DNA of 64,000 nt from NCBI GenBank assembly GCA_007844125.1, contig CM017564.1, forward strand, positions 21,375,004 to 21,439,003, in the 5' to 3' direction. The notes beneath the pieces are model-generated. The model saw only the letters and a program-made list of their open reading frames with translations, was not told the DNA's origin and did no database searches. How positions within the stretch are numbered: position 1 is the first letter of the stretch; each line of letters starts with the position of its first letter. Position numbers and translations under genes: made by a program. This document shows positions 57,451 through 64,000 of the stretch, in pieces. This DNA is from Sinonovacula constricta. Its lineage: Eukaryota > Mollusca > Bivalvia > Cardiida > Solecurtidae.

Positions 57451-58285
57451 ATATGTAACAATATCTGACATCTGTTTGGGATATTTTTGCATAATTTCTG
57501 TAGAAAAACATCAACTTTAGGCTAATCTTTGACGATTTTCAACAGTATCTAAATTTTTGGGGCAGTAAAACTTGTTAATCAACACTTAAAATGTTTATTC
57601 CTGACCTCAAAATAACCTCAGACCCGGAGAAATAATTTCAGGAAAATCTTTTCCGAGCCTAAATAAAAGATTTTAAAGAAGTTGAATTTTTAACCATTTA
57701 GGAACTTGTGTGTCCATGAAATTAGCCTTGAGTTTTTTGTACCTCCCTGTGCTAACACTAAACCTTGCAAACAAATAAATAAATAAACACCAGTGCCATT
57801 TAGAGATTATGTCCTGGTATCAAGCATGGGGTTAGTGCCACCCTGGGGGGTGACTCTAAACCCAACAAATTTCACAACACCAATAAACCAGACTGGCAGA
57901 AACACAGCCACTGAAATCTTGACATCATCCCCACCATCCTTATATCCTGTCAGATTAAGTCTCCTGTTGGCAAAAGTGGACAAAGAACCACTTGTGACAA
58001 GTGGTAGCAATTAGCACAGGATATATGCAGGATTACCTCACATTCTGTGGTGCACGATGGCCTGTTGATCAGCGCCCCCCTGTAGATAGATCAGCTATAA
58101 GGAGAGATAATCCACATGGGATTAACACCAGGAAGATTAAAGCAAGGGATTACATCACCTCCCCTGATGAGGACTGTTGATGACTGTTGTTGACACATCA
58201 TAACTTGTGGGCAGTAAGACATAATGAAACAAAATGTAAGAAATGAAAAAGCATGGCCCTATAAAACTACCATAAATGAACCAAT
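57451..58285. other. non-coding DNA
   Basis: No recognised repeat or gene. Two overlapping opposite-strand frames at about 57793-58014 lack any domain or codon signal. Confidence 0.45.
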
Positions 58286-58289
58286 GTAA

Positions 58290-58435
58290 CACCAGGTATC
58301 TGGAGACAGTCTACCAATTGTACTACCAAGTCCAGCTTACCAGTGCTGAACAGTGAACCAAGGAATGACATCTCATTACTGATCTGGGGTTCGACCATGG
58401 GCCCATCCAATGGCAAGTGCAAAGTCTTACCTACT
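58290..58435 (-). mobile_element. SINE-4-like copy, degraded
   Basis: GGGGTTCGACCATGGGCCCA, then CAAAGTCTTACCTAC resembles the 48365-48425 head. Confidence 0.55.
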
Positions 58436-58444
58436 TGACAATGA

Positions 58445-58670
58445 ATTCTTTTGTTTTTTGTTTTTGAAATACATCGCAGCGACCAATTATGATCTTTATA
58501 GCAACGTCAAGCTGTTTTGGTGGAGAACAATTCCCAGACATTGGGAAGAATCACTGGCACACAGCAAATCAGCTGGAGGACCTTTCCACATAATGTCCTT
58601 CACTCCAAACTGGACTAGAACCCACATGGGGACAGGCTAAGCAGTCAGAGGAGGACAATGGCTGCAAAGC
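58445..58670 (-). mobile_element. SINE-2 copy
   Basis: TTTTTGAAATACATCGCAGC, GACCAATTATGATC, CACAGCAAATCAGCTGGAGG, GGACTAGAACCCACATGG. The B box is mutated (CTAGAACCC). Confidence 0.85.
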
Positions 58671-58924
58671 ATCCCCACTGTGTTAGTATATTTTAACAGA
58701 ATAACAGATGAAGATAGATGAAGATGTGGAGTGAAAGATAGATTGACAAACAGATAGATATTGACGACTACTCTAAGCCAATTGATATTGATACTTGGAC
58801 CATTAAGGTTGATTTGTTTGGCCTTATCCTGGTAAATGTGTTAGTAACACAGACTGAGACTTAGCACTCTGCGAACAAGTGCAACAAAGAACATGCAAAA
58901 AGTAGTTAGATGTATAACTAGAGA

Positions 58925-58995
58925 CTGCAGCAAAAGGTGTAGAACCTGATCAGAGAGATGGAAGCTGGCTGATCAGGATCTACAATATTTCGATA
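58925..58995. repeat. family B element
   Basis: GGTGTAGAACCTGATCAGAG and CTGATCAGGATCTACAATAT. Confidence 0.85.
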
Positions 58996-59649
58996 GGGAT
59001 GATCACTTTGGTTAAGCAGTTTAGGGGTTAATTGATAGCAGGCTTATAGGTATCAGTAGATACACCTTGATTATCGTGACAAACATGATCTGTCCCAATC
59101 TGTCTTGATCAGGGCTCTAGTGTGCCCGGAATATATAACTGTAGATCATTTGGTTGTAAAACATGACAATTATTTTCTTGTTCTCATTTTCTTGTCTTAT
59201 GTTCAACAACATGACAGTTTTGTAAATGTTAAATAACTGTCTCATTCAACAGAGATTTCTGTGTAAGTCTGACTGAAGACATGACAAAAACTAAGTTTGT
59301 AAAAAAAACACAATTAAATTTTGTTCTCTAGCAAACATTAAAACCTTTATAATTTCACCGATGGCAACAGTATCAATCTTAAGTGTTGTGACATCATCAT
59401 TCTTGATTATTCAAATCATTATCCACCCAGTGAATACTATCTGCCATTCGTAGCATTTCAAGTGAAATTTAAAACTTAGCCAATCTTTAGCCGTTTACAC
59501 TGAAAAAATCTAAAAAAACACATTACTTGTTCCCTCTTCTCCCCCTCCAGTGCCCTATAATCATGCTGGTGTCATGTGACTGTCATGTGACTGATACCCT
59601 ACAAGGCACAGAGTCCCAATATAAGACTGGAGTCAATCAAATCTAAGTG

Positions 59650-59775
59650 TAGGAATATATCCTATAATTCTCTACAAATAATTCTCCACAAAGCCCTATA
59701 AACCTGGTACTCATCAGAATAGTCTTAATGTGACAATTACACTGAGTATCTGAGGTATAAAGGTTTTAAAAAATA
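59650..59775. repeat. family C element
   Basis: ATATATCCTATAATTCTC, AAAGCCCTATAAACCTGGTA, CTCATCAGAATAGTC, ACACTGAGTATCTGAGGTAT. Confidence 0.8.
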
Positions 59776-59809
59776 TTAGAATTTAGTGTGATAAGTCCAC
59801 ATCCCAGAC

Positions 59810-60130
59810 TCCAATCCCACACCTCTTTAATCTAAACCTCTCCCTCTGGCATGATGCGACTCTGACTGCATAAGGAGATACAAAGCGGTCTCATCCTAGA
59901 GATTCTTTAGGCCAATCTCAGCGAGAATCCATTCATTTTAATTCTGACATTTCATCCATATCATTCGAAAGCTTGCTGCAGCTGCTCCTACAGTGACAAG
60001 AAGCTTTACAAAGTGTTTGTTCGGATTTTGGATTTATCGCATTAAATAAATGAAATGGGTCTTGGATGAAAAAAATAGAGGAGATTTAAAGAGGTGAGAA
60101 AGAAACCTGTATAAAATCGACACTAATCTC
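59810..60130. promoter_or_regulatory. repeat-poor upstream block, candidate enhancer
   Basis: About 320 nt without any family found elsewhere in the window. Mixed composition, for example GCTTGCTGCAGCTGCTCC and GATTTATCGCATTAAATAA. No coding frame. Candidate only. Confidence 0.25.
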
Positions 60131-60344
60131 CTGAGGCTTAAGTCTTTGTATTGAAATATCAAACATTTTCTGTATTTTAGATAATTCACACAAAAAGACC
60201 AACATGAAATTCTATTGGTTTAACCAAGTTTAAAAAATCATCCAATCAGAATGGCCATTATGTGTAGATATAGTTTATTTTATAATAGGCCTGAAATTGG
60301 GTCAATAAACAAACTAACAGTAAAAACAATGTTACCTGTTCATT

Positions 60345-60940
60345 TATGTGTTTAATGAGGGACATAAATAGCTTAAGTGGTAGAGCATCGGCTTGCGGAT
60401 TGGGAGGTTGCGGGTTCAAACCCGGCCGAGTCAAACCACAGACTTTAAAGTTGGTAGTATGGTAGTAGTGGTTTCCCTCCTAACACTCGGGGCTAAAGGG
60501 ACAGCGTTACGCTTGACTCGTTGGTGTCAGAGTGATGGACTGGCTGGGTTCAGTCTCTGGGCACCTCACAAGTGCCCCTGTGCTATAAATGTAAGTAGGC
60601 CCTTTCATTTGTTTTACCAGGTTTTTATGCATGTGCTCTTTGAGTTGAATGTTGACTTTTCTGCCTTTCTTGTGATACACAGTTTAACCATCATCAATAA
60701 ACATTTTTATTTTCTTTTTTAAATAACATATCTCTATAAGTATTTAAATGGATTTTAAGCTTATTTTTATGCAAAAGTTAAAAAAATGCACTGTTTATAA
60801 TTGCAATATCTACAGAAGAAACTGGCAATAAAGTCCAAGAATTCCAACTTAAAGGACCTACCTACTGTTTGGAATACCTCGGATATAAACTAACAAGGGA
60901 GACAATTTCCGTTTCATCAATGTACCCTATTATACATGCT
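60345..60940 (+). repeat. family A copy interrupted by SINE-1
   Basis: AATGAGGGACATAAATAG on the left and TAAGTAGGCCCTTTCATTTG onwards on the right match 6790-7160 with the SINE removed. Confidence 0.82.
60366..60590 (+). mobile_element. SINE-1 copy nested in family A
   Basis: A box TAGCTTAAGTGGTAGAGC, B box GGGTTCAAACCCG (60411-60423), body CCCTCCTAACACTCGGGGCT, GACTCGTTGGTGTCAG, ending TGCCCCTGTGCTATAAATG. Confidence 0.87.
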
Positions 60941-61615
60941 TGATCATTTAGGTTCGACCTAAATGCAATCAATAAATTTGAATTGATGTGTTTTTTTTAA
61001 TAATTACTCATTAAATATGATTCAATGTTTGTTTGGATACATTAAGTATAATTGAATATTTGTCATGACATCAATAGAGTCAATATAATTCAATAATTGT
61101 TTTAATATAAACACATAATACCAGATACATCACAACTCATTATAATGATGATGTCACATAAATTAGGATGCATATTTACAAATGGAGCAGGTGAAAACAT
61201 CAAAGCAGAGATTAATTGGGTTATAATGTTCTACAATTATTTTCACACACAAAAAATTCATTGTTCAGCTAGAGTTGCAAATATCTGGCTTAGATCAGTC
61301 CCAACAAGTTAGTATCCATAATTAAAGGTGTCCACCATTAAAGTAAAATTAAGTAAGTCTCAATAAGATGATTTTCAATTACCTAACAAATGAAATACTT
61401 AATTGAGACATCAAAACACAAGAGTCAATAACCTGAAGACAAAAGATATTTGTTTTAGCTTTTTGCACAACATAAAGTAATTTGGGGTTATGTTATAAAT
61501 AATTGTAGTCATTTTTTTAATTTTCAGAAATTTCCTTACATCTTAGGCTTACTCAGCCAGTTGTTAAAGAAACAGAACTTTTTTACACTTTACTTCCTGA
61601 AAACACCATTCATCT
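60941..61615. other. A+T-rich non-coding DNA
   Basis: No recognised repeat or gene apart from a short AATTAAAGGTGTCCACCATT stretch resembling a family D end. Confidence 0.45.
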
Positions 61616-61619
61616 CATT

Positions 61620-62260
61620 AACATAAATATACCCCACCCCCATAAACATAAAACCTACCTTCACCCCAATTAACATAAAACATACCCCCACACCATTTAC
61701 AAAAAACATACCCCACCCCCATTTACATAACACACCCACATTTACATAAAACATACCTCATTTACAAAAAACAAACCCCACCCTATTAACAGAAAACACC
61801 CCCACCACATTTACATACATCATACCCCACCCTATTAACGGAAAACACCCCCACCACATTTACATACAACATACCCTCACCCTTTTAACATTAAGCATAC
61901 CCCATCCCCATTTACATTAACATACCCCACCCCATTAATATAAAACATACCCCACCATACCTTACCCCATTTACATAAAACATACCTTCACCCCATTTAC
62001 ATAAAATGCACCCTACCCCATTTACATAAAACATACCTTCACCCCATTTACATAAAATGCACCCTACCCCATTTACATAAAACATACCTTCACCCCATTT
62101 ACATAAAATGCACCCTACCCCATTTACATATTTCATACCCTCACCCCATTTACATAAAATGCACCCTACCCCATTTACATATTTCATACCCTTACCCCAT
62201 TTACATAAAACACACCCCACCCCATTAACATATAACATACCCCCACTCTAAAGTTGTTTT
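61620..62260. repeat. minisatellite of about 26/52-bp units
   Basis: Variations on CCCCATTTACATAAAACATA, with CCTTCA or CCCTAC spacers. Regular 52-bp dimers at about 61960-62210 and degenerate units to the left. Confidence 0.95.
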
Positions 62261-62302
62261 CAGCAAGCCAAGAGTTACGGACCCTAGCACTGTCTAGCTC
62301 TG

Positions 62303-63090
62303 TTAAAGGTAGTATCCCACAGTGTGAACCAAAGTTTCTTTATAACCAAACATGTCATGGCTACCTGAAAAGGTCCTAACACTGATGTTCCTTGATGCCT
62401 CTCATCTGTGTAAACAGTAAAGCATAAATCCACACTCATTGTTGCAAAATGGTATTTCCTGTCTGAGCCACACTGCAGAGGGAGGTATTTTTCAACCACA
62501 CTGCAGAGGGAGGTATTTTTCAACCACACTGCAGAGGCAGGTATTTTTCAACTACACTGCAGAGGCAGGTATTTTTCAACTACACTGCAGAGGCAGGTAT
62601 TTTTCAACCACACTGCAGAGGCAGGTATTTTTCAACTACACTGCAGAGGCAGGTATTTTTCAACTACACTGCAGAGGCAGGTATTTTTCAACTACACTGC
62701 AGAGGCAGGTATTTTTCAACTACACTGCAGAGGCAGATATTTTTCAACTACACTGCAGAGGCAGGTATTTTTTAACCATACTGCAGAGGCAGATATTTTT
62801 CAACTAAGAAAATGTTGTGACATACTTTTGAGATCATGTTATATTGCCATATGGGAAAAATCGCTCTGTCATCGAGATCTATTTTTAGCAGTGCTTACGT
62901 ATAGATTTGGAAAGAATAAATATTTAGGATGATGTCAATTCATGGTATTTCCTTTCTAACCATGGGTAGTGCTCACAGTCTTAACTAAGACTTGAGTATA
63001 TGTTTAAGCAGAAGTTATACCAAAAATCATCCCAAATAGTGATTAATGTGATTACATGTTTTTAGTAAACTGTCAGATACCCCCTTTAAG
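62303..63090 (+). mobile_element. family D, complete copy with terminal inverted repeats
   Basis: Left end TTAAAGGTAGTATCCCACAG and right end AAACTGTCAGATACCCCCTTTAA are inverted repeats. The body matches 40420-40695 and 50320-50645 and is split by a 28-bp array at 62468-62805. TTAA at both outer edges could be the target duplication. No transposase, so non-autonomous. Confidence 0.85.
62468..62805. repeat. 28-bp tandem array (12 units) inside family D
   Basis: Unit CCACACTGCAGAGGGAGGTA, TTTTTCAA with G/C and A/C/T changes. The single-copy equivalent in other family D copies is GCCATGCTACAGAGATAGCT, ATTTTTAAC (50495-50525). Confidence 0.95.
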
Positions 63091-63209
63091 ACAATCACTG
63101 CTTCATTTAACACACTCTTCTATTGTCTGGCAATAAACTGTCAGATACCCCCTTTAAGACAATCACTGCTTCATTTAACACTCTCTTCTATTGTCTGGCA
63201 ATAAACTGC
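63066..63209. repeat. 68-bp tandem duplication at the right end of family D
   Basis: TAAACTGTCAGATACCCCCT, TTAAGACAATCACTGC, TTCTATTGTCTGGCAA occurs at 63066 and 63134, with a partial third start at 63202. It carries the terminal repeat with it. Confidence 0.93.
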
Positions 63210-63764
63210 TTTCTTGTTTCTTGATGAACTTATTTTACTTTTTTTTCTGTCAAATAAAAAAAATACCATTTTGTTTTTGCTATTTCACTAAGAAGCCTTT
63301 CTGTAGGAAATCATGTTATGGATTTTTTTCTGAGACATACTAAGTAATATTGCAACATTCAGCCAAATCATCTTATTGTCATCATACTTTCTCAAAATCT
63401 GGTATGTTTGCTGGTCTCTAACTCACAATAATGCAGTTTACAAATACATTAACCTATCTTTACTGGCACTAAGCAAAATCATATCCTTATTACAGGCATA
63501 AAACACCAAGCTCATCTTAGCTAATTGCTTAACTAATAGACGTGTTAATTGAATTTAATCATGTTAACATGTGCACCTGTATAATATGTAATGCTTACTA
63601 ATCCCAACTGTTGCTGCAGTTATATATCTTGTACTGTTTCCAAAACACTATGGTTTCATAAAAGCGATAAAAAAAATACCAATTTTCCAAAATATTCAAC
63701 TTCCAAAAACTTAATGTAAAATTCATTAGTTTTGCAAGGCCTGTTTTTTTTTAATACTTAAATT
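63210..63764. other. A+T-rich non-coding DNA
   Basis: Nothing recognised. Confidence 0.5.
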
Positions 63765-63833
63765 ATCATCATCATCATCATTCTCATCACTATAATCCTG
63801 ATCATTATCATCACAACCACTACCATTATCATT

Positions 63834-63864
<31 letters not shown>

Positions 63865-63885
63865 CACCAATACCAGCAGCAACAT
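63765..63885. repeat. (CAT)n/(ATC)n microsatellite
   Basis: Imperfect then perfect CAT triplets, purest at about 63830-63860. Confidence 0.95.
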
Positions 63886-64000
63886 CAGCAACAGACATTT
63901 CTACAATAGAATACTACCAAATATAAAGCAATTCCAAACTTTACAACATATTGAGGTAATGAAGTCCAACATAAACTTTGTCCTATTTCATGCTGTTTTC

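Noticed and set aside
61912..62807. Repetitive frames of about 108 and 122 codons
   Set aside because: Products of the 52-bp and 28-bp tandem arrays, not genes.

Overview
This window is eukaryotic, most likely from a lophotrochozoan invertebrate. A mollusc is my best guess. The evidence is strong A+T bias, long introns, many diverged tRNA-derived SINEs and short non-autonomous DNA elements, many minisatellites, and no compact operon-like coding. I cannot name the species. I can support only one protein-coding gene.

The gene lies on the minus strand from 38396 to 10896. I joined five coding exons by splice sites and phase: 38396-38267, 19273-19073, 14865-14739, 14341-14239 and 12836-10896. 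Together they are 2502 nt, 833 codons plus stop, with every junction in frame. The protein reads in order as a SATB-type ubiquitin-like oligomerisation domain (ULD), a CUT-like (CUTL) helical segment, and two atypical homeodomains. Each homeodomain has extra residues before the recognition helix and lysine at position 50. This is the Compass/CMP architecture of Defective proventriculus (dve). Three PxDLS motifs lie between the homeodomains and suggest CtBP-dependent repression. Intron 1 is about 19 kb. Intron 3 appears to be a GC-AG intron. About 25.6 kb upstream of the start codon (38397-64000) and about 10.9 kb downstream of the stop (1-10895) contain no other gene I can support.

The rest is repeats. 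Dispersed families, with my own working names, are: A (about 650-850 bp, four copies), B (about 70-90 bp palindromic element ending in CAAATAGTGTAGATC arms), C (about 110-bp inverted-repeat element around TGGTACTCATTAGAATTGTC), D (terminal repeats TTAAAGGGGGTATCC, complete copy at 62303-63090), E (two copies), SINE-1 to SINE-4, and two hAT-like elements (23350-23792 and 32938-33350) flanked by exact 5-bp target duplications. Large tandem arrays lie at 1-715, 32221-32440, 33690-34405, 36330-36790, 42090-43700, 46090-47030, 47225-47545, 55620-55845, 61620-62260 and 62468-62805. At least five of them are local amplifications of a piece of a dispersed element found elsewhere in the window. That recurring origin is the most distinctive structural theme here.

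Several repeat-poor blocks inside intron 1 and upstream of the gene could be cis-regulatory DNA for dve. That is only a guess from composition and needs cross-species alignment.
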